Shown: one piece after another, positions 26,519 to 35,621 of the stretch
How the letters are laid out: every line of letters begins with the position of its first letter
How positions within the stretch are numbered: the stretch's first letter is position 1
Assembly: GCA_031394735.1 (NCBI GenBank)
Contig: JANMXI010000012.1
Location: forward strand, 1-64,000
Source of the DNA: TMP-86 sp031394735
GTDB taxonomy: Bacteria; Pseudomonadota; Gammaproteobacteria; Steroidobacterales; Steroidobacteraceae
Reading direction: 5' to 3'
DNA: 64,000 nucleotides
Notes under the pieces: model-generated
Seen by the model: only the letters and a program-made list of their open reading frames with translations
Database searches by the model: none
Told to the model about the DNA's origin: nothing
Made by a program: the position numbers and the translations under genes

Positions 26519-29500
26519 TTAGACGTTCCGGCGGTACTGGCCGCCCACTTGGTAGAGAGAATTGGAGATCTGACCCAGCGAACAGACCTTGACGGATTCC
26601 ATCAGTTCCGCGAACACATTGCCACCGGTGGCGGCAACCTTCTGCAGCTGCTGCAGGGCAGGCGCCGAGCGTGCCTCGTTACGACCCTGGTAGGCGCGAA
26701 CACCCGCCACCTGCGATTGCTTCTCTTCTTCGGTGGACCGGATCAGTTCAGCAAGCTTATGTTCTTCGGTTGCGCCGGCCGGTGCCAGGTAGGTATTCAC
26801 GCCGATCAACGGCAGCGAACCGTCATGCTTGCGGGTCTCGTAATACAGGCTTTCTTCCTGGATCTTGCCGCGCTGATACATGGTTTCCATGGCGCCCAGC
26901 ACGCCGCCGCGCTCGGAGATGGATTCAAACTCCTTGTAGACCGCTTCCTCGACCATGTCGGTGAGTGTCTCCATCAGATACGAGCCCGACCACGGGTTCT
27001 GATTGGTGTTCAATCCCAGTTCGCGGTTGATGATGAGCTGAATGGCCACGGCGCGCCGCACGCTTTCCTCGGTGGGCGTGGTCAACGCTTCGTCGTAGGC
27101 ATTGGTGTGCAGCGAATTGCAATTGTCGAACAGCGCGTACATCGCCTGCAGCGTCGTGCGGATGTCGTTGAATTGAATTTCCTGTGCGTGCAAAGAGCGG
27201 CCTGAGGTCTGAATGTGGTACTTCAACATCTGGCTGCGTGGGCCGGCCTTGTACAGATCGCGCATGGCGCGCGCCCAGATGCGGCGGCCGACGCGACCGA
27301 TGACGGCGTACTCCGGGTCCATGCCATTGGAGAAGAAGAACGACAGATTCGGCGCGAAGTCATCGATCTTCATGCCGCGCGCGAGGTAGTACTCGACGAT
27401 GGTGAAGCCATTGGCCAGCGTGAAGGCCAGCTGGCTCACCGGGTTCGCTCCGGCTTCGGCAATGTGATAGCCGGAGATCGACACGGAGTAGAAGTTGCGC
27501 ACCTTCTTGTCGATGAAGAATTGCTGCACATCGCCCATCATGCGCAGTGCGAATTCGGTGGAGAAAATGCAGGTGTTCTGCGCCTGGTCTTCTTTCAGGA
27601 TGTCGGCCTGCACGGTACCGCGTACCAGCGCCAGCGCTTCGGCGCGGTTCTGCTCGTATTCGGCCTGCGTCAGCAGACCGGGTGCGATGAGTTGGTCGGA
27701 CGAGAAGCCCAGAAACGCGAGGCCGGTTCCGTCGTGACCTTCCGGCAGTTCGCCGCGATATACGGGCACTTCCTTCCCTGTAGCACGCAGGTTTGCGTGA
27801 ATCTCGGCGATGCGCTTTTCAGCGGCCGGCCAGCGGTTCTGCGCCTTGAGAAAGCGCTCGACACGCTGATCCACGGCCGTGTTCATGAACATGGCGAGAA
27901 TCATCGGCGCGGGGCCGTTGATGGTCATGGACACAGACGTCGCGGGCCGGCACAGGTCGAAACCGGAGTACAGCCGCTTCATGTCATCCAGCGTCGCGAT
28001 CGACACACCGGAGTTGCCGGTGCGGCCGTAGATGTCGGGACGGGTATCCGGATCCTCGCCGTACAGCGTGGTCGAATCGAAGGCAGTGGATAGGCGAGTG
28101 GCGGCATTGCCGCGCGCCAGATAATGGAAGCGTCGGTTGGTGCGCTCAGGCCCGCCTTCGCCGGCGAACATGCGGATCGGATCCTCTTCCTCACGTCGGT
28201 ACGGATAGACGCCGCCCGTGTAAGGGTAGGCGCCGGGCAGGTTTTCCGTCAGCAGGAAATGCAGCGTCTCGCCCCAATCGCGGAACTTAGGCACTGCGAT
28301 CTTCGGCACGCTGAGCCCGCTCATGCTCTGGGTGTAGTTGTCGCCCGTGACTGCCTTATCCCGCACCTGATAGGAATAGGTCGCTTCGGTGACCGACTTC
28401 TCGCGCTGTGGCCAGCGCTTGAGTTCGCCCACGGCTTCGGCACCCATGTCATCCAGGGATTGATTGTAGGCAGCGCGCAATTCGCGGCGCGTGGCATCGG
28501 CATCCGCCGCGCTCAAGGTGGCCTCTGCGTAACGATCCAGCGGCGCCGGCAGCGGTGCGTCATGCAACGTCTTCAAGGTTTCGTAGATGCCGAAGGCGCG
28601 GCGCGCGGAGTCGACGCGCGCTTCGATGTCATCCTTGGCGCGACGGCCATTGCCGGCGATCTCGGCCAGGTAGCGGCTGCGCGCGCCGGGGATCAGCGGT
28701 TCGCGGGTCACGAATTCCACCGGACCGACATCGCTCACCGCCCATTTGGCATTGGCGGTAAGACCCAAGGACGCAGACTTTTCGTCCAGCTTGGCGCAGA
28801 TGGCGCCGAACAAACGGTTCACGCCCGGATCGTTGAAGCGGCTGGCGATGGTGGGATAGACCGGAATCTGCACATCCGGCAGCCGGGCCTCCGCCGGGTG
28901 ATTGCGCCGCCACTGCTTGCGCACATCGCGCAGCGCATCCTGCGCGCCACGCTTTTCGAATTTGTTGAGCACGGTCATGTCGGCGAAATCGAGCATGTCG
29001 ATTTTCTCGAGCTGACTCGCCGCGCCGTATTCGCTGGTCATCACGTACAACGACAGATCGACGTGGTCGGTGATCTGCGTGTCGGACTGTCCGATGCCGG
29101 CAGTCTCCACCACGATGAGATCGAAGCCGGCCAGTTGATACAGGTCGATGACATCCTTCAACACGCCGGAAGTGGCCAGATGCTGGCGTCGCGTGGCCAG
29201 TGAGCGCATGAAAATATTCTCGCTCGCCAGGGAGTTCATGCGGATGCGATCGCCGAGCAGTGCACCGCCGGAGCGCCGCCGCGTGGGATCCATGGCAACG
29301 ACTGCAATCTGACGATCGGGGAAGAAACGCACGAAGCGCGCCAGTAGTTCATCGTTGAGACTGGATTTACCGGCGCCGCCGGTGCCGGTGAGGCCGATGA
29401 CCGGCGCGCGACGCTTGACCTTGGCCAGCGCGCGGCGGATGGCATCCGGCGCATTCTCCGCGCCATTGGATTCTTCCAGCGAGGAGATGGTGCGGGCCAG

Positions 29501-30016
29501 TGTCAGCGGATCCTTGGCATTGACGGGGCCGGGCGAAAAGGCGGGCTTTTGCGCGGCGCGCACGCGGCGGAACACATCGTCGATCATGCCGTTCAGGCCG
29601 AGTGCGCGACCGTCTTCCGGCGTGTAGATCTTCTCGATGCCGTGGCGTTCGAGCGCGGCGATCTCATCCGGCGCAATGGTGCCGCCGCCGCCGATGACCA
29701 CGCGAATGTGCTCGCAGCCTTTCTCGCGCAGCATGTCGACCATGTAGGCGAAGTATTCGTTGTGACCGCCTTGATACGAGGACACTGCGATGCCGTCGGC
29801 ATCTTCTTGAATGGCGGCGCGAACGATGTCGGCAACTGAACGGTTGTGGCCGAGGTGCACCACTTCAGCGCCATGCGATTGCAGCAGGCGGCGGATCATG
29901 TTGATGGCGGCATCGTGGCCGTCGAACAGGGAGGCGGCGGATACGAAGCGCAGCGGAGCCGGCGCGCTGTCGGTAGATTCGCTGGTCAGTTCAGTCGCTG
30001 CTGCTGTTGCGCGCAT
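26519..30016 (-). CDS. icmF: Fused isobutyryl-CoA mutase (B12 domain, G-protein chaperone, mutase)
   Basis: 1165 aa single-chain adenosylcobalamin mutase. Domain order is a cobalamin-binding domain (residues about 20-150, SLFDGHDAAINMI with the axial His and SVADIVRAAIQEDADG), a MeaB/MeaI-like GTPase (Walker A GTGGAGKSSL near residue 205), then the TIM-barrel mutase (YPYTGGVYPYRREEEDPIRMFAGEG). The block DILKEDQAQNTCIFSTEFAL replaces the Arg-containing block of methylmalonyl-CoA mutase and matches the IcmF type. IcmF interconverts isobutyryl- and n-butyryl-CoA, and some interconvert pivalyl- and isovaleryl-CoA. The gene is expressed from a strong promoter that overlaps a palindromic operator, and is followed directly by an acyl-CoA dehydrogenase. 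Confidence 0.95.
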   Translation of the reverse strand: MRATAAATELTSESTDSAPAPLRFVSAASLFDGHDAAINMIRRLLQSHGAEVVHLGHNRSVADIVRAAIQEDADGIAVSSYQGGHNEYFAYMVDMLREKGCEHIRVVIGGGGTIAPDEIAALERHGIEKIYTPEDGRALGLNGMIDDVFRRVRAAQKPAFSPGPVNAKDPLTLARTISSLEESNGAENAPDAIRRALAKVKRRAPVIGLTGTGGAGKSSLNDELLARFVRFFPDRQIAVVAMDPTRRRSGGALLGDRIRMNSLASENIFMRSLATRRQHLATSGVLKDVIDLYQLAGFDLIVVETAGIGQSDTQITDHVDLSLYVMTSEYGAASQLEKIDMLDFADMTVLNKFEKRGAQDALRDVRKQWRRNHPAEARLPDVQIPVYPTIASRFNDPGVNRLFGAICAKLDEKSASLGLTANAKWAVSDVGPVEFVTREPLIPGARSRYLAEIAGNGRRAKDDIEARVDSARRAFGIYETLKTLHDAPLPAPLDRYAEATLSAADADATRRELRAAYNQSLDDMGAEAVGELKRWPQREKSVTEATYSYQVRDKAVTGDNYTQSMSGLSVPKIAVPKFRDWGETLHFLLTENLPGAYPYTGGVYPYRREEEDPIRMFAGEGGPERTNRRFHYLARGNAATRLSTAFDSTTLYGEDPDTRPDIYGRTGNSGVSIATLDDMKRLYSGFDLCRPATSVSMTINGPAPMILAMFMNTAVDQRVERFLKAQNRWPAAEKRIAEIHANLRATGKEVPVYRGELPEGHDGTGLAFLGFSSDQLIAPGLLTQAEYEQNRAEALALVRGTVQADILKEDQAQNTCIFSTEFALRMMGDVQQFFIDKKVRNFYSVSISGYHIAEAGANPVSQLAFTLANGFTIVEYYLARGMKIDDFAPNLSFFFSNGMDPEYAVIGRVGRRIWARAMRDLYKAGPRSQMLKYHIQTSGRSLHAQEIQFNDIRTTLQAMYALFDNCNSLHTNAYDEALTTPTEESVRRAVAIQLIINRELGLNTNQNPWSGSYLMETLTDMVEEAVYKEFESISERGGVLGAMETMYQRGKIQEESLYYETRKHDGSLPLIGVNTYLAPAGATEEHKLAELIRSTEEEKQSQVAGVRAYQGRNEARSAPALQQLQKVAATGGNVFAELMESVKVCSLGQISNSLYQVGGQYRRNV

Positions 30017-30036
30017 GGGTCCCCCGGGAAAAATAG

Positions 30037-30065
30037 ATTATATTTACGAAGCAGTAAGTTGTATA
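30037..30065 (-). promoter_or_regulatory. Sigma70-type promoter of icmF
   Basis: On the minus strand a perfect -10 TATAAT (30042-30037) lies 17 bases from a -35 TATACA (30065-30060), four of six consensus bases. The -35 hexamer is inside the palindrome at 30060-30079. GGGGGA just before the icmF start serves as ribosome site. Confidence 0.65.
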
Positions 30066-30079
30066 CTGATCAGTATACA
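30060..30079. promoter_or_regulatory. Perfect palindromic operator between icmF and the TetR gene
   Basis: The 18-base core GTATACTGATCAGTATAC (30061-30078) is a perfect palindrome, extended to 20 bases by flanking T and A. It covers the icmF -35 and a TATACT (30062-30067) that could be the -10 of the tetR gene. A TetR-family repressor encoded next door is the obvious ligand, repressing both genes. Confidence 0.75.
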
Positions 30080-30114
30080 GCGGCCCCCCGGCCGAGAGCA
30101 AGTTGAGGATCAGC

Positions 30115-30762
30115 ATGGCAAGTCGAGCCTTGGGCGTGAAGACGGCAGGGGCCGCCGTGTCCCCGTGGAAACCCAGTTCGGAGCGTGCCCGGCAGCGGGA
30201 AATCAAGCGCGATGCCGTCATTCTTGCTGCAGCGCGTGCATTCCGGCTGCGCGGCTATCACAACACCTCGCTGGACGACCTGGCCGCCCTGTTGAACGTC
30301 ACCAAGCCGACCATTTATCACTACCTCGACAATAAAGAGGAGATCCTGTTCGAGTGCTTCCGCACCGGGTTGGACCAGATCAAGAGTGCATTTGATGACA
30401 TCCGCGATTCCAAAGCGCCGGCCATCGAGCGACTGACCGCCGTCATGCGCAAGTACGCGGAAGCCATCACCTCGGAATTCGGCTGGTGCATGGTCAGGGC
30501 CGAGGATCAGGACTTGAGTCCGGTGATGAGCAAGCGCATCAACACGCTGAAATCCGAGATCGACCAGGGCATCCGCCGGCTGATCAAGGACGGCATCGCA
30601 GACGGCTCGATCCGCCGCTGCGATCCGAAAATCACGGCCTTCGCGCTCGCCGGCGCGATGAACTGGATTGCGCACTGGCATCGGGCCGATGCGGAACTGA
30701 CGCCGGATCAGATCGCCGATCGGTTCATCGAAACCTTCGTCAACGGCCTGCAGCCGCGCTGA
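30115..30762 (+). CDS. TetR/AcrR-family transcriptional regulator
   Basis: 215 aa from the ATG at 30115, preceded by GAGGAT; a TTG at 30103 is the only earlier in-frame choice. The N-terminal helix-turn-helix is clear (AAARAFRLRGYHNTSLDDLAALLNV, broken as TSLDDLAALL then KPTIYHYLDNKEEIL). The C-terminal ligand domain is all helical. Such regulators often control acyl-CoA degradation genes and respond to acyl-CoA thioesters. It is divergent from icmF with a perfect palindrome between the two start sites, so it likely represses icmF-dehydrogenase and itself until a CoA thioester binds. Ligand identity is inference. Confidence 0.93.
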   Translation: MASRALGVKTAGAAVSPWKPSSERARQREIKRDAVILAAARAFRLRGYHNTSLDDLAALLNVTKPTIYHYLDNKEEILFECFRTGLDQIKSAFDDIRDSKAPAIERLTAVMRKYAEAITSEFGWCMVRAEDQDLSPVMSKRINTLKSEIDQGIRRLIKDGIADGSIRRCDPKITAFALAGAMNWIAHWHRADAELTPDQIADRFIETFVNGLQPR

Positions 30763-30772
30763 GCGCGTCGCC

Positions 30773-32512
30773 TCAGGCGGCCGGTTCCAACACCGCGTAG
30801 CGACGACCGTTGGGCAGTGCGTAAATCTGCCGGAGCTGCAATCCGGCGGCAGGTGCCCAGGCCAGTTCGTCGGCGGGCGGTTTCGCGCGGCGCTTCAACC
30901 AGGTATTGATGCGGGCGATTCCGGGACTGTATTGCCGGCCCTCGATCTGCACCAGGACGCGATTCGATCGATCCAGGCTGTTCAGGTATTTCAAATTGCG
31001 GTAACCGTGTGCGGCATCGGTTTCCGGAATCACGACGGTGCGTGTGGTCACATACAGATCCACAAACGCGCGCGTGGTCTCGTCCGGTCCGATCAGCAGC
31101 AGCGGGTGCCCTGCCGTGTCCTGCTGAATCTGTGCGCCGAGTTGCTGCAGATCCTGCCAGCGGTCGATCTGCGAATATGCCAGCCATGCCGGCGCGATCA
31201 GCAGCGCGCAAAACGCGAAGAAGAGCGAGCCGATGGCGGACAGGCCGTCGGCGCGATTGGCGCTGCGCCAGGAATCCACCGCCAGATACAGCGCAATCGC
31301 GATTCCCGCCGCCGCCAGCGTCATCCGCAACGGCTGCATTTGCGCGAACGCCTGCGAATCGAAGGCCAGAATCGTCAGCACGCCGGCCGCCAACACAGCC
31401 GCGATGACGATCAGCACGGCGGTGCCGCGCAGCGCGCGCACCTCCCAGCGATCGCGTGCGGCGGCGGATTCCTGCACCCACCAGCCTAGCAGCACGGCAA
31501 ATCCCGGCAACGCGGGCGCGAAGTACACATTGCGCGCGGTTGCTGCGAACGACAGAACCAACAGCGCGGGGAGCGAACTCGCCACCGCGAAACGCAAGGT
31601 CCGAGCAGCCAGCGGAGATGCTGCGCGCTCTCGCCACGCGCGACGCGCGGCAGCCAACACCAGCAACAGCCATGGCCACAGATACAACGGCAGCTCCAGA
31701 AAATACTTGCCCGGGGAATTGCGATGCGCCGTTGCGTATTGCAGCTCTGCAGGCGCATCGACTGTGGTCAACCGGCCGGCCAGATTGTTCCAGAAAAATA
31801 CCTTCAGATGTGCAAGCCCTTGCGGACCTGTATAGACCATCCACACCCAACTTAAGATCAGCGCGGCCTGCAGCGGCAGACCCACATACAGTTCCCAGCG
31901 CAACAGCTCCCGCCACCGTCGCTCCCATACGATGAGTGTCAGCAGGCTGAAGCCCGGCACCAGCCAGGCGAAGGCGCTCTTGCTCAAGAATCCCAACGCC
32001 AGCGCCCCATGCATCAGCGTGTAGCCGGTCCAGCGCGTGCGCGCATCTTTTGCATAGAAGCCGCGGTGCAGCCCCAGCAACCCGAGACTGACAAACGCAA
32101 GCAAAGGTGCATCGGTGGCGAACCAGATGGCAGTCTGGTAGCCCAGTAGAAAAGTGCTGACCGCCGCGCCCGCAGCGAGACCGGCAAGACTCCCGGCGAG
32201 ACGACGCGCGATCAGGCCCACACTGAGCGCGCTGATCAACGCATAGAGTAAATTTGGCAGCCGCGTCGACCAGGCGTGCATCCCGAACGTGGCGATCGGT
32301 GCCGCGGCGGCCCAATAGGTGAGCGGCGGCTTTTCGCAAAACGGGTCGCCCGCCAATAGCGGCACGCTTTGATCGGACTGCCAGCTCATGCGCCAGGCGA
32401 GATCGGCTTCGCGCGGTTCGTCCGGCGTCCAAAAACCGCGGCCGAACAGGCCAACGCACCAGGTGAGCAGCAACGCGGCGCCGATCGCGGGCAGCCAACG
32501 AGAATGGTTCAT
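30773..32512 (-). CDS. GT39/ArnT-like membrane glycosyltransferase
   Basis: 579 aa polytopic membrane protein. The first periplasmic loop has FWTPDEPREADLAW, with the Asp-Glu pair (DEP) typical of the GT39/GT83 group (protein O-mannosyltransferase, ArnT), followed by about ten further hydrophobic segments and a soluble C-terminal tail. These enzymes transfer a sugar from a polyprenyl-phosphate carrier to lipid A, protein or another acceptor. It begins 7 bases after pdeM, at the end of the repair operon, and converges on the tetR gene 10 bases away. No lipid-carrier synthesis gene is adjacent, so the acceptor is unknown. A long open frame in another phase over the same DNA is a shadow. Confidence 0.85.
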   Translation of the reverse strand: MNHSRWLPAIGAALLLTWCVGLFGRGFWTPDEPREADLAWRMSWQSDQSVPLLAGDPFCEKPPLTYWAAAAPIATFGMHAWSTRLPNLLYALISALSVGLIARRLAGSLAGLAAGAAVSTFLLGYQTAIWFATDAPLLAFVSLGLLGLHRGFYAKDARTRWTGYTLMHGALALGFLSKSAFAWLVPGFSLLTLIVWERRWRELLRWELYVGLPLQAALILSWVWMVYTGPQGLAHLKVFFWNNLAGRLTTVDAPAELQYATAHRNSPGKYFLELPLYLWPWLLLVLAAARRAWRERAASPLAARTLRFAVASSLPALLVLSFAATARNVYFAPALPGFAVLLGWWVQESAAARDRWEVRALRGTAVLIVIAAVLAAGVLTILAFDSQAFAQMQPLRMTLAAAGIAIALYLAVDSWRSANRADGLSAIGSLFFAFCALLIAPAWLAYSQIDRWQDLQQLGAQIQQDTAGHPLLLIGPDETTRAFVDLYVTTRTVVIPETDAAHGYRNLKYLNSLDRSNRVLVQIEGRQYSPGIARINTWLKRRAKPPADELAWAPAAGLQLRQIYALPNGRRYAVLEPAA

Positions 32513-32519
32513 CGGTGAA

Positions 32520-33170
32520 TCATACTGGATTGATCGCCAGCACTTCCTGATCGGCGATCACGAAGACGCGGTCCGCGCGCTGTGGTCGGATGCTGAAGCC
32601 GCCTGTGAATACACCGAAGGCAGGCAGAATGACCTGATTGTCGGAAAACCAAAAAACCGGCACGCGCGCCCGATCGCCGCTGGTCGAGCGCAGCGCCATG
32701 ACCGGGTGCACGTGACCACAGACCTGGAACGCGTCGCATCTGCCCACGGCCGCATGCGTGAAGGCGAAGGGTGGCTCGAGCAGCGGTTGGGTATGCCAGC
32801 GGATGCGTGTGGCCCACCGGCCGGCGCCGCCATGGCGGTCGTGATTGCCGGCGATGACCTCGATACGCAACGCCGGATGCGCGTCGAGCCAGGCATCGAA
32901 TTGGGCCAGAAAATCGCCGCTCGTGAGCGGCGCGCCGTGGAAGAAGTCGCCGAGGACGATCAATCGGTCGATGTGCAGGCGCGCCACCAGCGCGCTCAGA
33001 CGCGCCAGATCGTGGGCATTGATGCCGGTGGGGATGGCGATGCCGGCGGCGCGGAATATGCCGTCCTTGCCGAAGTGTGTGTCGGCGATCAGCAGCGTGC
33101 GGCGCGCCGGCCAGTGCACAGCTCGATCCGCGCACAATTCCCAGCCCTCACCGGCACACCCAACCCGCAC
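32520..33170 (-). CDS. pdeM: Ligase-associated DNA-damage-response phosphoesterase PdeM
   Basis: 216 aa calcineurin-type metallophosphoesterase. The motifs are ready to see: ADTHFGKD, VLGDFFHG, GNHD (EVIAGNHDRHG), and CGHVHPVM, providing the dimetal site. LIADTHFGKDGIFRAAGIAIPTG is characteristic of the PdeM subfamily, written here in part: DTHFGK and AIPTG. Family members are the fourth component of the ligase-associated repair operon (exonuclease, ligase, helicase, PdeM). The start overlaps the helicase gene end by 23 bases, which is typical of this module. Confidence 0.92.
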   Translation of the reverse strand: MRVGCAGEGWELCADRAVHWPARRTLLIADTHFGKDGIFRAAGIAIPTGINAHDLARLSALVARLHIDRLIVLGDFFHGAPLTSGDFLAQFDAWLDAHPALRIEVIAGNHDRHGGAGRWATRIRWHTQPLLEPPFAFTHAAVGRCDAFQVCGHVHPVMALRSTSGDRARVPVFWFSDNQVILPAFGVFTGGFSIRPQRADRVFVIADQEVLAINPV

Positions 33171-35607
33171 GGGCGACCGCCGAGCGTTCCAATTGGGCCG
33201 CCATGCGCGCCACCCGCTCGCGCCAACTCTCCGACGAAATGATCTGGCTTTGCAGGCGCTCGGCCCACAGCGGAAAGGCCAGCGGCGAGAACCGATCGGT
33301 GTCGACGAGCGCGATCGGCAGATCTTGCATGCGACGCAAACTGGCGCTCAAGCGAGTGCCCTCCAATTGGCGGGCCAGCACTTCCAGACGCGCCTGATCG
33401 ATGAGCCGGTTCTGCGGATCGAATTGCCGCAACACGTCGAAGATCAGGCCTGTCGATGCCTGCACTTGCCGGTTCGACTTTCCGCGGCCGGGGAATCCCT
33501 GGAACACTAGGCCGGCGATGCGTGCAATGTCGCGGAATGCTCGCTTCGCACCTTCAGAGACGTTCACGCAGGCGAGCAGATCGGCGGCGAGATCGCCGAC
33601 ACACAGGCATTGTGCGAGCGTCTCCCGGTCGGCGCGATAACTGCGCTCGCTCAACAATTCAAATCCATAGTCGTTGAAGGATAGCGTGAAGGTCACCGGT
33701 GCCCGCTTCGACAGGCGCATCGCCAGCAGCGTGGCCAACCCCTCGTGCGCCAGCCGCCCGGCGAAGGGGAAGACAAACAGGTGCGAGCCTTCCCGGCTGA
33801 GTGTGCGTTCGATGAGCAGTTCGCGCCGGTTGGGCAGGCGTGAATCACGCTGCTGCAGGGCCAATAGCGGCGCCAGCAAGCGCACCTCGGGCGGCGCGTG
33901 CGCATCCGGCGTGCGCTCGAACAACGTCAGCGTCGCGTCGGCAAGCTCCGTGGACAGCGGCATGCGGCCGCCTTGCCAGCGGGGCACGTTGCGCGTTTTT
34001 CCTTCCGTTGCGCGCACGTAGGCGCTCATGTCTTTGACGCTGGCCAGGCGCAGAGTGCGACCAGCGAACAAAAAAACGTCGCCGATCTTCAGGCGCGAAA
34101 TGAAGAACTCCTCGACACTACCGAGCACCTTGCCGTTGAACCAACGCACCTGCATGGTTTCATCGCTGGTGATGGTGCCGATGGTGGTTCGATGCACCCG
34201 CGCCATGCGCGCATCCACGGCGCGATACAGACCGTCTTCGTGCAGCACGATGCGGTGATATTGTGGATAGGCCTGCAACGCCGAGCCACCCCGCTCCAGG
34301 AAGTCCAGCGCCCATTGCCAATCCTCGGATCTCAATGCGGCATAGGCGTGCGTGCGGCGCACTTCCGCGAGCATTTGCATCGGCTCGAACCCTGTGCCGC
34401 TGGCCAGCGTCATCAAATGCTGAACGAGAACATCCAATGCATTCGTGATGGGCTCGCGCGATTCGATCTGGCCGCCGGCATGCGCTGCGCGCGCGCCGGC
34501 GATTTCCAGCAACTCCAGGGAATGCGTGGGCACACACAGAATGCGCGAGGGCACGCCCGGGCGATGGCCGCTGCGTCCGGCCCGTTGCAACAATCGTGCA
34601 ACGCCTTTGGGGCTGCCGATCTGGATCACCTGGTCCACCGGAGAAAAATCGACGCCCAGATCCAGCGACGAGGTGCACACCACGCATTTCAAGTTACCCG
34701 CCTTGAGCGCCGTCTCGATGCGTCGGCGCAGCGGCTTGCCGATGGAGCCGTGATGCAACGCCGTCAGGGTCAGCCAGTCCAGACGCTTCTGTACGATGGC
34801 CTGATACCACAGCTCGGCCTGCGAGCGGGTGTTGGTGAAGATCAGGGTGGTGGTGGCGGACTCCACCGCCGCGATGGTCTGATCGAGGAGCGCCAATCCC
34901 AGGTGCCCCGCCCAGGAAAACCGCTCCAGATTCTCCGGGCGTAAGCTGTCGATGGTCACCGGTTTGCTTGGCGGTCCGCGCACCAGTTGGCCGCTGCCAG
35001 CAGGGCCCATCAACACCTCGCGCGCTTGCTGCAAATTTCCCATCGTGGCTGACAAGCCCCAGACGCGCAGCGCCGGATTGAAGGTGCGCAGATGCGCCAG
35101 GCACAACTCGAGTTGCACGCCGCGCTTGCTGCCCATCAATTCATGCCATTCATCGACGATGACGCAGCGCACGTCACGCAGCGCGTCTGCCGTCGTGGCG
35201 GCGGAGAGCAGCACGGACAGGCTTTCCGGCGTCGTGATCAACGCCTGCGGTGGTGACTCGCGCTGCTTGCGCCGCTGCGTGCTATGGGTGTCGCCGGTGC
35301 GCGCCTCGATGCGCCAGTGCAGACCGATGCCGGCGCTGGCGGCGCGGAGGCTGTCCAGCGTGTCCGCGGCCAGCGCACGCAGCGGCGTCAGCCACAGCAC
35401 CTGCAGTCCGCACGTCGGCGCGGCGGCGACCTCGCTGTCATTCAGCGCCTCGATGGCCGGCCCGAGCCACACGGCCAGCGTCTTGCCGCTCCCCGTCGGC
35501 GCGTGCAGCAGGCCGGATTCCCCCGCCGCATAGGCTGCGATGACCTCGCGCTGAAAATCGAGTAACTGCCAACCCTGATTCGAGAACCAGGATTCGACAC
35601 GCGCCAT
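33148..35607 (-). CDS. Ligase-associated DNA-damage-response DExH-box helicase (Lhr-like)
   Basis: 819 aa. I start at the ATG at 35607 (MARVESWF), 14 bases after the ligase stop; a longer frame to 35829 would run far into the ligase gene. Superfamily 2 motifs are in order: FQREVIAAYAAG (Q-like), LLHAPTGSGKTLA (Walker A), TPLRALAAD (Ia), TTPESLSVL, VDEWHE (motif II), LSATMGN (III), GSIGK, VCTSSLDLGVDF (V) and QRAGRSGHRPG (VI). The C-terminal region matches Lhr-type helicases, which translocate on single-stranded DNA and unwind DNA or RNA-DNA hybrids. The four-gene context identifies it as the repair-module helicase. Confidence 0.93.
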   Translation of the reverse strand: MARVESWFSNQGWQLLDFQREVIAAYAAGESGLLHAPTGSGKTLAVWLGPAIEALNDSEVAAAPTCGLQVLWLTPLRALAADTLDSLRAASAGIGLHWRIEARTGDTHSTQRRKQRESPPQALITTPESLSVLLSAATTADALRDVRCVIVDEWHELMGSKRGVQLELCLAHLRTFNPALRVWGLSATMGNLQQAREVLMGPAGSGQLVRGPPSKPVTIDSLRPENLERFSWAGHLGLALLDQTIAAVESATTTLIFTNTRSQAELWYQAIVQKRLDWLTLTALHHGSIGKPLRRRIETALKAGNLKCVVCTSSLDLGVDFSPVDQVIQIGSPKGVARLLQRAGRSGHRPGVPSRILCVPTHSLELLEIAGARAAHAGGQIESREPITNALDVLVQHLMTLASGTGFEPMQMLAEVRRTHAYAALRSEDWQWALDFLERGGSALQAYPQYHRIVLHEDGLYRAVDARMARVHRTTIGTITSDETMQVRWFNGKVLGSVEEFFISRLKIGDVFLFAGRTLRLASVKDMSAYVRATEGKTRNVPRWQGGRMPLSTELADATLTLFERTPDAHAPPEVRLLAPLLALQQRDSRLPNRRELLIERTLSREGSHLFVFPFAGRLAHEGLATLLAMRLSKRAPVTFTLSFNDYGFELLSERSYRADRETLAQCLCVGDLAADLLACVNVSEGAKRAFRDIARIAGLVFQGFPGRGKSNRQVQASTGLIFDVLRQFDPQNRLIDQARLEVLARQLEGTRLSASLRRMQDLPIALVDTDRFSPLAFPLWAERLQSQIISSESWRERVARMAAQLERSAVARAGWVCR

Positions 35608-35621
35608 CGCGCCTGCCGTCG

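Noticed and set aside
30708..32498. 596-codon frame in another phase over the glycosyltransferase gene
   Set aside because: The sequence is Arg/Ala-rich with no domain, while the other frame gives a full GT39-type membrane protein. It is a shadow.
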